Assembly (NCBI GenBank): GCA_910577785.1
Contig: CAJTNT010000040.1
Location: 1-32,256, forward strand
Direction: 5' to 3'
Source of the DNA: an uncultured Lachnospiraceae bacterium
GTDB lineage: Bacteria; Bacillota; Clostridia; Lachnospirales; Lachnospiraceae
Length of the DNA: 32,256 bases
Shown here: positions 8,408 through 17,310 of the stretch, piece by piece
How positions within the stretch are numbered: position 1 is the first letter of the stretch
Layout: the number at the start of each line of letters is the position of its first letter
The notes under the pieces: model-generated
Seen by the model: only the letters and a program-made list of their open reading frames with translations
The model's database searches: none
Told to the model about the DNA's origin: nothing
Translations under genes and position numbers: made by a program

Positions 8408-9109
8408 ATGAACCGAAATTTTCAAAAGGAATTAGAGCAGAAAATCCATGCACAGGAGCGGCAGGGATGGGTGCCGAAGCTTCTCTTGCATAGCTGCTGT
8501 GCGCCTTGCAGCAGTTATGTACTGGAATACCTGTCACAGTATTATGAGATTACTGTGCTCTATTACAATCCTAATATATACCCAGAAGAGGAATATTATA
8601 AGCGGGTGGAGGAACAGAAGGCGTTTATCCAGCGTTTTACAAAACAGCAGAAAGGAAGGCAGGCTGTGCGTTCTGATACGGAGCCAATGGAAGGGAGGAA
8701 AAATTTTTACCCCATTGGCTTTGTGGAAGGGGAGTATGACAAGGGGCGTTTCTATGAGATGGCCAAAGGCCTGGAGGACATACCGGAGGGCGGGGAGCGT
8801 TGCTTCCGGTGTTATGAGCTGCGCCTCAGGGAGGCGGCAGAGTATGCCTGCAGGCTTAAGATGGATTCTTTTACCACTACCCTGTCCATCAGCCCTCTGA
8901 AAAATGCCTGCAAATTAAACGAAATTGGGGAGCGCCTGGCCGGAGAATATGGGGTGGAGTACCTTTCTTCGGATTTTAAGAAGAAAAACGGCTATAAGCG
9001 CTCAGTGGAACTTTCGGAAGAATACGGGATGTACCGGCAGGATTACTGCGGGTGCGTATTTTCAATGCGGGAAAGAGAAAGGCAGAAGAAAGAAAAAGGG
9101 CAGAAATAG
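8408..9109 (+). CDS. queH: Epoxyqueuosine reductase QueH
   Basis: The 233-residue protein matches QueH (formerly DUF208), which reduces epoxyqueuosine to queuosine in the wobble base of GUN-anticodon tRNAs. It replaces the cobalamin-dependent QueG in many Firmicutes. Diagnostic cysteines are present: HSCCAPCSSY (C30, C31, C34), ERCFRCYELRL (C132, C135) and YCGC (C214, C216). These would bind the iron-sulfur cluster and second metal. LYYNPNIYPEEEYYKR and TTLSISPLKN are further family blocks. GGAGAG lies about 8 bases before ATG 8408; an in-frame TTG at 8393 is less likely. The C-terminus is lysine-rich. Other queuosine genes are not in the window. Confidence 0.93.
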   Translation: MNRNFQKELEQKIHAQERQGWVPKLLLHSCCAPCSSYVLEYLSQYYEITVLYYNPNIYPEEEYYKRVEEQKAFIQRFTKQQKGRQAVRSDTEPMEGRKNFYPIGFVEGEYDKGRFYEMAKGLEDIPEGGERCFRCYELRLREAAEYACRLKMDSFTTTLSISPLKNACKLNEIGERLAGEYGVEYLSSDFKKKNGYKRSVELSEEYGMYRQDYCGCVFSMRERERQKKEKGQK

Positions 9110-9195
9110 AACGAGCTGCTCGGGCTGTAACACATGATTCAGAAGATAATAGAAAGTAGTGATAAATAGAAAACAGAAAGGAAAGAGGGAACCGT

Positions 9196-10617
9196 ATGGC
9201 ACAGTTATGGGGCGGGCGCTTTACCAAGGACACAGATCAATTGGTCTATAACTTTAACGCGTCCATATCATTTGACAAAAAATTCTATAAACAGGACATG
9301 GAGGGCAGCATTGCCCATGTGAAAATGCTGGGGAAGCAAGGGATCCTGGAAGCAGGCGAGGCACAGGAAATCGTGGAAGCCATCAAGGAAATCATGCGGG
9401 AAGTGGACGAAGGGAAGCTTAAAATTTCCCATGTGTATGAGGATATCCACAGTTTTGTGGAAGCCACCCTGATTGACCGCCTGGGGGATGTGGGGAAGAA
9501 ATTACATACCGGCAGGAGCCGCAACGACCAGGTGGCTTTGGACATGCGCCTGTATACGCGCCAGGAAGTCCTGGAGACAGATGGCTTGCTGGAAGGCCTG
9601 CTGCGCGCTATTTTGACGATTATGGAACAGAATACAGATACTTTTATGCCGGGCTTTACTCATCTGCAGAAAGCGCAGCCTGTTACATTAGCGCACCACA
9701 TGGGCGCTTATTTTGAAATGTTCAAGCGTGACCGCCAGCGGATGGAGGATATCTACCAGCGGATGAATTACTGTCCCTTAGGATCCGGCGCCCTGGCAGG
9801 CACTACTTACGCTTTAGACCGCTACGATACGGCAAGGCAGCTGGGCTTTGTGGGCCCAACGCTTAACAGCATGGACGGCGTGTCGGACAGGGATTATTTA
9901 ATCGAGCTGCTTTCCGCGCTTGCTACTGTGATGATGCATTTAAGCCGTTTCTCAGAGGAAGTGATTATTTGGAACAGCAACGAGTACCAGTTTGTGGAGA
10001 TTGATGATGCTTACAGTACCGGGAGCAGCATTATGCCCCAGAAGAAAAACCCTGATATTGCAGAACTTGTGCGGGGCAAGACCGGACGGGTCTATGGCGC
10101 GCTGATGTCCCTGCTTACTACAATGAAAGGAATCCCCTTAGCTTATAATAAAGATATGCAGGAAGACAAGGAACTGACCTTTGACGCGATTGATACGGTA
10201 AAGGGCTGCCTGGCTCTGTTTACAGGAATGCTCTCGACGATGAAGTTCCGCAAAGAGCGGATGGAAGAAAGCGCCAGGCATGGATTTACCAATGCTACCG
10301 ATGCAGCGGACTATCTGGTAAACCACGGCGTTCCTTTCCGTGACGCCCATGGCATTGTGGGGAAATTGGTGCTTTATTGCATCCAGAAGCATGCGGCGAT
10401 TGACGATTTGTCCCTGGAAGAGCTGAAGCAGATTAGCCCGGTGTTTGAGGCAGATATCTTTGAGGCGGTTTCGATGGAAACCTGTGTGGAGAAACGCCTG
10501 ACAATAGGCGCGCCTGGGCAGAAGGCCATGGAGCAGGTCATTGCCCTCGAAAAAGAATACCTGGAGCATGACTGGAAGAAAAGCATAGCTGATTGGGAAA
10601 CTGCTTTGTTGGAATAA
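9196..10617 (+). CDS. argH: Argininosuccinate lyase
   Basis: The 473-residue protein splits argininosuccinate into arginine and fumarate, the last step of arginine synthesis. The start MAQLWGGRFTKDTD is typical of the family. HTGRSRNDQV (104-113) binds substrate, THLQKAQP (155-162) carries the catalytic histidine, and the fumarase/lyase superfamily signature GSSIMPQKKNPD (276-287) provides the catalytic serine loop. GAAAGAGGG precedes the ATG. argG is not adjacent, so arginine genes are scattered in this genome or lie elsewhere. The length is normal (about 460-475). Confidence 0.97.
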   Translation: MAQLWGGRFTKDTDQLVYNFNASISFDKKFYKQDMEGSIAHVKMLGKQGILEAGEAQEIVEAIKEIMREVDEGKLKISHVYEDIHSFVEATLIDRLGDVGKKLHTGRSRNDQVALDMRLYTRQEVLETDGLLEGLLRAILTIMEQNTDTFMPGFTHLQKAQPVTLAHHMGAYFEMFKRDRQRMEDIYQRMNYCPLGSGALAGTTYALDRYDTARQLGFVGPTLNSMDGVSDRDYLIELLSALATVMMHLSRFSEEVIIWNSNEYQFVEIDDAYSTGSSIMPQKKNPDIAELVRGKTGRVYGALMSLLTTMKGIPLAYNKDMQEDKELTFDAIDTVKGCLALFTGMLSTMKFRKERMEESARHGFTNATDAADYLVNHGVPFRDAHGIVGKLVLYCIQKHAAIDDLSLEELKQISPVFEADIFEAVSMETCVEKRLTIGAPGQKAMEQVIALEKEYLEHDWKKSIADWETALLE

Positions 10618-10721
10618 GGAGCAGTAATGCAAGGGGGATGTAAGCTCCTCGGCAAGATATTTCAAGGGGCTGCGTATCGGTGGTTGGAAGATCACGGGTA
10701 CGGCAGCCCTGTCATTATGTG

Positions 10722-11058
10722 CTATAATATTTCCTCATATTTTTCCAATATTTTCTCAAGTTCCGTATTTCCCCTTAGAAATTTATATTCGTCTTTCTTC
10801 CTGATTTCGGAAAGAAGGGATCTTGCAAAGACTTTTCCAATCCTGTTGGATGATTTCTGCGGATATCTGTAATACAGGGGAGATGCCCTCATTTCCCATG
10901 GTTTTTGCAATTGCTGGCAGTAAAGTTATCTCCGGGTAAGTGTTTCCTTTTTCCCACTTATTTACCGCTGGCGCTGAAACGCCTAGGTATGCTGCAACCT
11001 GTTCTTGTGTCAGCCCCAGCTCTTTTCGATGGCTTCGGATCTGTTCGCTAATATTCAT
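10722..11058 (-). pseudogene. XRE-type regulator remnant, frameshifted, middle missing
   Basis: From ATG 11058 (minus strand, GGAGG seven bases upstream) a clear XRE helix-turn-helix is encoded: MNISEQIRSHRKELGLTQEQ, VAAYLGVSAPAVNKWEKG, NTYPEITLLPAIAK. After about residue 48 the frame loses any family likeness and stops at 10783. In another minus-strand frame a tail resembling the C-terminus of longer Lachnospiraceae XRE regulators follows: FARSLLSEIRKKDEYKFLRG and NTELEKILEKYEEIL, ending at 10722. I infer a longer regulator that kept both ends but lost its middle. A short HTH-only protein of 91 residues could still be made from the intact start and RBS. Confidence 0.65.
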
Positions 11059-11367
11059 TGCCCTGGCCTCCAATTATCTTTTTTCGTTTCTTGCCCTATG
11101 GGATTTTATTATATCGTGGTTAAGGCGTTTTTTCTATTGAGCAGTTGTTTATTTGCAGGCACGGAATGCTAACGATCGGTTAAAGCTATTTTCCTTGGAG
11201 ACAGTATGCCAAAATGAAAAGTTATTTCTGGACAGTTCCTTATCTTCCGGTTTTGCGCACGGCCAGCGTGTGCCGGAGTAATAATATGCTTTGGGCCACA
11301 GAATTATGTAGTTCACAATATCCATAATTTACGCAGATTCTCCTATAATTTTGTATACTTTTTGGGA
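11059..11367. other. Intergenic stretch upstream of asd
   Basis: There is no gene here that I can support. A hairpin with GCGCAC (11255-11260) and GTGTGC (11268-11273), flanked by CCGG on both sides, lies near the middle. It lacks a U-run, so I do not call it a terminator. The stretch separates the divergent XRE remnant from asd. Confidence 0.4.
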
Positions 11368-11396
11368 TTGATTTTTCTCTTTAAATATATTAATAT
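11368..11396 (+). promoter_or_regulatory. Sigma-A promoter of asd
   Basis: TTGATT (11368-11373), a 17-bp spacer and TAATAT (11391-11396) would start transcription near 11403. The roughly 68-nt leader contains a small hairpin with arms GTCCG (11416-11420) and CGGAC (11428-11432). It is too short for a lysine riboswitch, and none was seen. Confidence 0.55.
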
Positions 11397-11470
11397 ATTT
11401 TGCAGAACAACATTTGTCCGTCTAGTGCGGACAGACTGGAACACAAATAGAAAAAGTGAGGAGAATTTAT

Positions 11471-12550
11471 ATGAGCCAGAAATTAAAAGTAGGAATCCTG
11501 GGAGGGACTGGCATGGTAGGCCAGCGTTTTATTGCCCTGTTAGAGAACCATCCCTGGTTTGAAGTGACGACAATTGCAGCCAGCGCACGTTCCGCTGGGA
11601 AGAAATATGAGGAAGCCGTAGGTTCCCGCTGGAAGATGGATACTCCGATGCCGGCGGCCGTTAGAGACATTGTGGTTATGAATGTAAATGAGGTAGAGAA
11701 GGTAGCCTCCCAGGTGGATTTCGTCTTCAGCGCAGTCGATATGTCCAAGGATGAGATCAAAGCGATTGAGGAAGCATACGCCAAGACGGAAACCCCGGTT
11801 GTTTCCAATAACAGCGCCCACAGATGGACGCCCGACGTGCCGATGGTAGTGCCGGAAATCAACCCTGAACACATGAAAGTCATTGACTTCCAGAAAAAGC
11901 GCCTGGGAACCGCCAAAGGGTTTGTGGCCGTAAAGCCCAACTGTTCCATCCAGTCCTATGCTCCCGTATTGACAGCATGGAAAGAGTTTGAGCCATACGA
12001 AGTGGTGGCTACAACCTACCAGGCGATTTCCGGCGCCGGCAAGACATTCCAGGACTGGCCGGAAATGGAAGGTAATATTATCCCCTATATCGGCGGCGAA
12101 GAAGAGAAGTCAGAAAAAGAACCCCTGCGTATCTGGGGCGAGATCAAAGACGGCGTAATTGTCCCCGCAGAAAGCCCGGTTATTACCTGCCAGTGCATCC
12201 GCGTCCCTGTGTTAAACGGCCACACCGCTGCCGTATTTGTCAAATTTAAAAAGAAGCCAACCAAAGAGCAGTTAATAGAGAAGCTAAAGGATTTCCGCGG
12301 CCTGCCCCAGGAACTGGAACTGCCCAGCGCCCCCAAGCAGTTTATCCAATACTTAGAGGAAGATAACCGCCCACAGGTGACTGCGGATGTAGGCTATGAG
12401 AACGGCATGGGCATCAGCGTAGGCCGCCTGCGTGAGGACACGGTATACGATTGGAAGTTTGTCGGCCTGTCCCATAATACTGTCCGCGGCGCGGCCGGCG
12501 GCGCCATCCTCTGCGCAGAGCTTCTCAAAGCGCAAGGCTATATCGGTTAA
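11471..12550 (+). CDS. asd: Aspartate-semialdehyde dehydrogenase, archaeal/fungal type
   Basis: The 359-residue enzyme reduces aspartyl phosphate to aspartate semialdehyde with NADPH, the branch point to lysine/diaminopimelate, threonine and methionine. The nucleotide-binding GILGGTGMVGQRF lies at 8-20, and the active cysteine is C158 in VKPNCSIQSY. SGAGKTFQDWPEM and NGHTAAVFVKF are typical of the longer archaeal/fungal-like ASADH subgroup rather than the E. coli or Bacillus form. GAGGAG seven bases before ATG 11471 settles the start; a GTG at 11456 overlaps that SD. It has its own promoter and stands as a single gene. The C-terminal AAGGAILCAELLKAQGYI is intact. Confidence 0.95.
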   Translation: MSQKLKVGILGGTGMVGQRFIALLENHPWFEVTTIAASARSAGKKYEEAVGSRWKMDTPMPAAVRDIVVMNVNEVEKVASQVDFVFSAVDMSKDEIKAIEEAYAKTETPVVSNNSAHRWTPDVPMVVPEINPEHMKVIDFQKKRLGTAKGFVAVKPNCSIQSYAPVLTAWKEFEPYEVVATTYQAISGAGKTFQDWPEMEGNIIPYIGGEEEKSEKEPLRIWGEIKDGVIVPAESPVITCQCIRVPVLNGHTAAVFVKFKKKPTKEQLIEKLKDFRGLPQELELPSAPKQFIQYLEEDNRPQVTADVGYENGMGISVGRLREDTVYDWKFVGLSHNTVRGAAGGAILCAELLKAQGYIG

Positions 12551-12921
12551 TTGCAGAAACTTTCAATTCCATAGCGGAGGAAGTGGGGAGAGCGCGTTTT
12601 TGTTGTGGCTTCCCTGCTTCCGTAGCATTTCGTCTGGCCGTCACTGCCGCTTTCTCCGCACCCACCGCCCCTGATTCGCACCAAAAAACAGTCACAGAAA
12701 ACAAATCTGTAACCCAAATCGTCAAATCTTCATAAATACATACCAATCTCATATTCGCGCGCTTATGTGTAATTTTTCATTTTCTGTAATGCCAAAACCT
12801 TACTCCGTTCTCTTTCTATTTGTTCTGCCCCACATCATAATGCTTTTCGGCAAAATATGTAAGAAAGCATGTTTTTTAATGATGTCATTAAGTCATAGTG
12901 CCAAATCTCTTTTTCTATTCC
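12551..12921. other. Intergenic stretch between asd and the mannitol promoter
   Basis: No gene is supported here. Just after asd there is an imperfect G/C-rich hairpin (about 12572-12623) containing a T-run in its loop, possibly a poor terminator. The rest, from 12690 on, becomes AT-rich and leads into the mannitol promoter. It would be the place to look for MtlR or catabolite-control sites, but I could not identify a convincing one. Confidence 0.35.
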
Positions 12922-12951
12922 TTGAAAATTTGTGCAAAATAACAGTATAAT
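12922..12951 (+). promoter_or_regulatory. Sigma-A promoter of the mannitol operon
   Basis: TTGAAA (12922-12927), an 18-bp spacer and a perfect TATAAT (12946-12951) place the transcription start near 12958, about 175 bases before mtlA. The near-consensus elements suggest control by a repressor, or by an activator at an upstream AT-rich site; MtlR (downstream) is the obvious candidate. Confidence 0.7.
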
Positions 12952-13030
12952 AACTACATCAGCAGGACAGAATGGCTGGCCAGCCGGACACTGCAGCAGC
13001 AGAAGAAGGGTAACTGTAATCGCACAAGGC

Positions 13031-13090
13031 AGCTGCAGACAGAGCCGTTGCCGGCAAGAGAGCTGCAACCAGAGCCGTTACAGGCAAAGC
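13031..13090 (+). repeat. Two 30-bp tandem repeats in the mtlA leader
   Basis: Positions 13031-13060 and 13061-13090 are tandem copies with 23 of 30 bases identical, both opening AGCTGCA and sharing CAGAGCCGTT. A degenerate partial third copy begins at 13091 (AGTTACAGAAG). They lie in the transcribed leader between the promoter and the mtlA ribosome binding site. Confidence 0.6.
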
Positions 13091-13131
13091 AGTTACAGAA
13101 GAATTGACAAAAAAGATGGAGAGGTATGATT

Positions 13132-14538
13132 ATGAAAGAAAAGGTTCAGGTATTTGGAAGATTTTTAAGCGGCATGGTGATGCCGAATATCGGCGCATTC
13201 ATTGCGTGGGGGCTGATTGCGGCATTGTTTATTTCCACGGGCTGGCTTCCCAATGAGTCCTTCGCCCGTCTGGTAGATCCTATGTCCCATATGCTGCTCC
13301 CGCTCCTGATCGCCTATACGGGCGGCAAGGTGGTGGCAGGCGACCGCGGGGGCGTGATTGGCGCTATCGCATCAATGGGCGTGATTGTGGCTTCCGATAA
13401 CCCCATGTTCCTGGGGGCGATGGTGGTAGGGCCAATCGCCGCATGGGTGATTAAGAAATTCGACAAGTTGATGGAAGGGCATATCCCGGCAGGGTTTGAG
13501 ATGCTGGTGAATAACTTTTCCCTGGGCATCCTAGGCGCCATCCTGGCCATTCTGGCTATGCTTGGGATTACTCCCCTTGTCACGGCTCTGACAAACCTGA
13601 TGAGCGCAGGGGTTGAGGCGCTGGTAAGCCACAGCCTGCTGCCTTTGACCAGCATATTGATTGAGCCGGCCAAGGTGCTGTTTTTGAACAACGCGATGAA
13701 CCATGGGATCTTTTCCCCGCTGGGCATCCAGCAGGTAGGTGAAGTAGGGAAATCCATTTTCTTCCTGTTAGAGTCAAACCCGGGGCCGGGGCTTGGCATT
13801 TTGCTGGCATACTGCATTGCGGGCAAGGGGAGCGCCAAGAGTTCTGCGCCAGGGGCAGTCATCATCCATTTCCTGGGCGGGATCCATGAGATTTATTTCC
13901 CCTACATCCTGATGAACCCATTCCTGCTGCTGGCCGTGATTGCAGGCGGGGCAACTGGGGTGCTGACGTTTAGCCTCCTGGATGTAGGGCTTACTTCCGC
14001 GGCGTCTCCAGGAAGCATTTTTGCCCTGACGATGATGGCGGAACGCCACTGTTATCTAGGGCTGTTTGCAGGTGTGCTTTTATCCGCAGCCGTATCTTTC
14101 ATTATCGCTATGCCGCTGTTGAAGTTTATGGGCAAAGATGCTTCATTGGAAGAGGCGCAGGCCAAGAAAGATGCTATGAAGCGCCAGGCCAAAGGGATGG
14201 CCGATGCGCCGTCTAAGGCACAGGCGCCTGCCGCTGCCAAAGGGACAGGCGCAATCAAGAAGATTGCGTTTGCCTGTGACGCAGGCATGGGTTCCAGCGC
14301 CATGGGGGCGACGGTATTGAAAAAGAAAATTGCTGCCGCAGGCATTCAGGGGATTGAGGTCATCCATACGCCGGTTTCTTCTATTCCGGCGGACGTGCAG
14401 CTGGTGGTGACGCATCAGGAACTGGGCGAGAGGGCTGCGCACAGCAATCCTAACGCGGAGTTGATCCTGATTACGAACTTCCTGGCGGCGCCGGAATACG
14501 AGACGTTAGTAGCAGATTTAAAGAAACGGAACCAGTAG
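13132..14538 (+). CDS. mtlA: PTS mannitol transporter, fused IIC-IIB component
   Basis: The 468-residue membrane protein imports mannitol and phosphorylates it to mannitol-1-phosphate. The IIC part (about 1-340) is strongly hydrophobic, with SGMVMPNIGAFIAWGLI at the start and the substrate-site motif GGIHEIYFPY (249-258). An alanine/lysine-rich linker (about 340-374) leads to the IIB domain, whose phosphocysteine is C382 in ACDAGMGSSAMGA. No IIA domain is attached; it is supplied by mtlF two genes on. GGAGAGG precedes ATG 13132 by about 8 bases; another ATG at 13126 is too close to that SD. First gene of the operon. Confidence 0.96.
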   Translation: MKEKVQVFGRFLSGMVMPNIGAFIAWGLIAALFISTGWLPNESFARLVDPMSHMLLPLLIAYTGGKVVAGDRGGVIGAIASMGVIVASDNPMFLGAMVVGPIAAWVIKKFDKLMEGHIPAGFEMLVNNFSLGILGAILAILAMLGITPLVTALTNLMSAGVEALVSHSLLPLTSILIEPAKVLFLNNAMNHGIFSPLGIQQVGEVGKSIFFLLESNPGPGLGILLAYCIAGKGSAKSSAPGAVIIHFLGGIHEIYFPYILMNPFLLLAVIAGGATGVLTFSLLDVGLTSAASPGSIFALTMMAERHCYLGLFAGVLLSAAVSFIIAMPLLKFMGKDASLEEAQAKKDAMKRQAKGMADAPSKAQAPAAAKGTGAIKKIAFACDAGMGSSAMGATVLKKKIAAAGIQGIEVIHTPVSSIPADVQLVVTHQELGERAAHSNPNAELILITNFLAAPEYETLVADLKKRNQ

Positions 14539-14578
14539 AGATACCATTTACAGAGCCATTGCAGTTGAGGGATACAAG

Positions 14579-16672
14579 ATGAGATTTACGCCGAGAATGA
14601 GACAGATATTTCAAGTGCTGCTCAAAGAGCCTTCTGCTATTTCTGTCAGGCAGCTGGCAGAGCAGATTGGGGTGAGCAGAAGGACCGTGCAGAGGGAATT
14701 GGAGTATATCAGCACGCCGCTGAATGAATATGGCCTTACTTTTGTGTCTAAGACCGGCGTGGGCATTTGGATTGAGGGCAAGGAGGAGGATAAGCAGCAG
14801 CTTCTGGCAGATAGCATGGAAGGGGATGGCTATGACGTAGGCAACCGGGAAGAACGAAGGAAACGCCTGATTCTGGAAATCCTAAAGGAAAAGGGGCTGC
14901 GCAAGCTTTACTATTACAGCAGCCAGTTCGGGGTCAGCGAGGCCACGGTCAGCACAGATCTGGAGGCCGTGGAAGGGTGGCTTGGCAAATATGGGCTCGC
15001 GGTAGGGCGCAAGCCAGGCAGCGGGATTTCCATTGAGGGCAGCGAGGAAAGCTATCGGCGGGCAATCCGGGCGTTTATTGATGAGAATATCGACACCAGG
15101 GTGGTGCGGGAAGCCTACGGGGAAGAAGGGGGAATGCTGGCAGGGATGCCATTTGCAGACAGCAATGTGGGCAAGATTTTAGATGATAGGGTGATGGAAC
15201 GCGTGGTGGCCATTGTCCAGCGGATCGGCCATGAGAGGATCCGCAATATGACGGAGAACTCTTACAAAGGGCTGCTGATCCATATCGCCATTGCCATTGA
15301 CCGCATCCTCAAGCAGGAAATGGTGGAAGACACAGAAGCCTGGAAACAGGCGGACGCCAAGGATGAAGATTATCGGCTTGCGAAGCGGATTGTGGAGGAA
15401 CTGGAACAGGAATTCCAGGTTTCAATTCCGGAAGTGGAGGTGTCCTATATCTGCCTCCACATCAAGGGCGCCAAGCATGAGCGCATTGCATGGGATGAGG
15501 AGAAATCTCTAGAGATTGAGAGCCGGGAAATGCAGCAGCTGGTCAATGACATGATTGACGTCTTTGACCCGGAACAGGGCTATTTGATGAAGCAGGACGA
15601 TGGGTTTATCCAGGGGCTGCTGGCGCACCTGCAGCCCACCCTGGTACGGCTGGTCTATGGGATGCAGATCCCAAATCCCGTGCTGGAGGATATCAAGGAC
15701 AGCTATCCGGATATGTACCGCAGCTGTGAGAAGGTGGCCAAGGTGCTGGAAGCCTATACGGGCAAGCAGGTGCCAGAACAGGAGATTGGCTTCTTGACCG
15801 TCCACTTTGGCGCGGCGATGGTGCGGCTGGAGGGCAGGAAGGAAGAAATCCGCAAAGTGCAGGCAGGCGTGGTATGTTCCAGCGGCATTGGAATTTCCCG
15901 CCTGATGTCCTCCAAGCTGGAAAAGGTGTTCCGCGGGCGGATGGAGCTGGCTGCCTATGGCAAAAAAGACATTACGCCGTACATCGCTGGCAAGACAGAC
16001 TTTTTTATCTCCAGTATCCCCATGGATGGGCTGGGCGTGCCGGTGGTGTATGTAAATCCCCTTTTGAGCGAAGGGGACATTGAGAAGATACGGCAGACCG
16101 TCTATAAGTATGAGCGCCTGCCGGGAAAGCACAAAGGAGCCGACAGTTTTTCCTCCCAGTTAGAGGAAATCAATTTGATGGCGGCGCAGATTGGCACAGT
16201 AATTAAGTATATGGATTTTTTCAAAGTGGATAACCGCATCAGCTTCGGCGAGCTTTTGATTGCTATCGGCGAGAGGCTGTCGCCTTACTCCGACCGGCAG
16301 GAAATGATCCGCGAAGATATCCTGCGGAGGGAGCATATTGCCAGCCAGGTATTTGCAGAATTTGGCTTTGCCCTGCTCCACGCCAGGACCAAAGGCGTGA
16401 CGAGGCCAGAATTTTCCATATGCATGACGAAGGATCTGGGGGCATTTTCGCATCCGTATTTTAAAGGGATTAAAATGGTGTTTGTGATGCTGGTTCCGAT
16501 GGATGGAAACCTCAAGGTAAATACGGACATTATGGGGTATATCAGCAGCATGATGATAGAGGAATATGAGTTTATGGACGTCGTGGCCAGGGGGGATAAG
16601 GAAGAAATACGCGGGGCGCTGTCACAGCATCTGAAGAGGTATTTTAACCGTTATATTGGGAAGTTGGCATAA
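14579..16672 (+). CDS. mtlR: Mannitol operon regulator MtlR (PRD, EIIB- and EIIA-like domains)
   Basis: The 697-residue regulator has an N-terminal HTH (ISVRQLAEQIGVSRRTVQRE, about 21-40) and a second HTH-like segment (SQFGVSEATVSTDLEAVEGW). Two PRD domains follow (about 190-400), then a EIIB-Gat-like domain with VVCSSGIGISRLMSSKL, and a C-terminal EIIA-Mtl-like domain with LLHARTKGV containing the likely phosphohistidine. This is the layout of the Bacillus/Geobacillus MtlR activator. Its activity is set by PTS phosphorylation: active when the PRD2 histidine is phosphorylated, inactivated through the EIIB/EIIA domains when mannitol is absent. It sits 40 bp after mtlA with GAGGG before its ATG. 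Confidence 0.93.
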   Translation: MRFTPRMRQIFQVLLKEPSAISVRQLAEQIGVSRRTVQRELEYISTPLNEYGLTFVSKTGVGIWIEGKEEDKQQLLADSMEGDGYDVGNREERRKRLILEILKEKGLRKLYYYSSQFGVSEATVSTDLEAVEGWLGKYGLAVGRKPGSGISIEGSEESYRRAIRAFIDENIDTRVVREAYGEEGGMLAGMPFADSNVGKILDDRVMERVVAIVQRIGHERIRNMTENSYKGLLIHIAIAIDRILKQEMVEDTEAWKQADAKDEDYRLAKRIVEELEQEFQVSIPEVEVSYICLHIKGAKHERIAWDEEKSLEIESREMQQLVNDMIDVFDPEQGYLMKQDDGFIQGLLAHLQPTLVRLVYGMQIPNPVLEDIKDSYPDMYRSCEKVAKVLEAYTGKQVPEQEIGFLTVHFGAAMVRLEGRKEEIRKVQAGVVCSSGIGISRLMSSKLEKVFRGRMELAAYGKKDITPYIAGKTDFFISSIPMDGLGVPVVYVNPLLSEGDIEKIRQTVYKYERLPGKHKGADSFSSQLEEINLMAAQIGTVIKYMDFFKVDNRISFGELLIAIGERLSPYSDRQEMIREDILRREHIASQVFAEFGFALLHARTKGVTRPEFSICMTKDLGAFSHPYFKGIKMVFVMLVPMDGNLKVNTDIMGYISSMMIEEYEFMDVVARGDKEEIRGALSQHLKRYFNRYIGKLA

Positions 16673-16787
16673 TTGCAGTGGGTGAGGATGGGAGGAGGGA
16701 AGGTGGCCATACGGGCCGCTTTCTCCGCTATCAGTGAAATGTATCATGAAAAATATTTATTTCGAAAAAGAAAAAGGAGGAAAAACC

Positions 16788-17246
16788 ATGTTTTTTAAGA
16801 AGAAAAAAGAAGAGGCAGAGGAGAAGAAAGCATTGTTGTATCGGGAGAATGTCAAGGTAGGATGTGGGCCGATGGACAAAGAGCAGGTCATCCGCAGTGT
16901 AGGGCAGATGCTGGTGGACAGCGGGTATGTGGATCAGCCATATGTGGATGCGATGGTAGAACGGGAAAAGACATTTTCGACCTTTATGGGAAATGGGCTG
17001 GCGCTCCCGCATGGAGTGGAGGCTGCGAAGAAGGAAGTGAAGTCTTCCGGGATTGCAGTGATGACATTTGACAAAGGGATTGACTGGGATGGCAATGAAG
17101 TGCATATGGTGATTGGGATTGCCGGCGTTGGCGAAGAGCATATGGACATCCTGGCAAACATTGCAGATATCATGATGGATGAGGCCTCTTCTGAGAAGCT
17201 GATTTCTGGGGATGCAGATACGATTTACGGTATCCTGACAGCATAG
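16788..17246 (+). CDS. mtlF: PTS mannitol IIA component
   Basis: The 152-residue protein passes phosphate from HPr to the IIB cysteine of MtlA. The active histidine is H75 in GNGLALPHGVEAAK. AAAGGAGG seven bases before ATG 16788 fixes the start, so an ATG at 16734 is not used. The N-terminus carries an unusual charged run (FFKKKKEEAEEKKA) not needed in the usual IIA of about 145 residues. It lies in the mannitol operon after mtlR. Confidence 0.94.
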   Translation: MFFKKKKEEAEEKKALLYRENVKVGCGPMDKEQVIRSVGQMLVDSGYVDQPYVDAMVEREKTFSTFMGNGLALPHGVEAAKKEVKSSGIAVMTFDKGIDWDGNEVHMVIGIAGVGEEHMDILANIADIMMDEASSEKLISGDADTIYGILTA

Positions 17247-17310
17247 GAGGAACGCTGGGGCAGAAGAGAGGCTGCGCAATAAAAGTTTTGGTAAGGAAAG
17301 GAGAGGGCAA

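Noticed and set aside
11397..11470. Lysine riboswitch or T-box in the asd leader
   Set aside because: The leader is only about 68 nt with one small hairpin, too short for either.
12932..13129. Small ORF with a repeated SCRQSRCRQE-like peptide upstream of mtlA
   Set aside because: Its GTG lies inside the predicted promoter, before the transcription start, so it cannot be translated from that start. The peptide repeat only reflects the DNA repeat.
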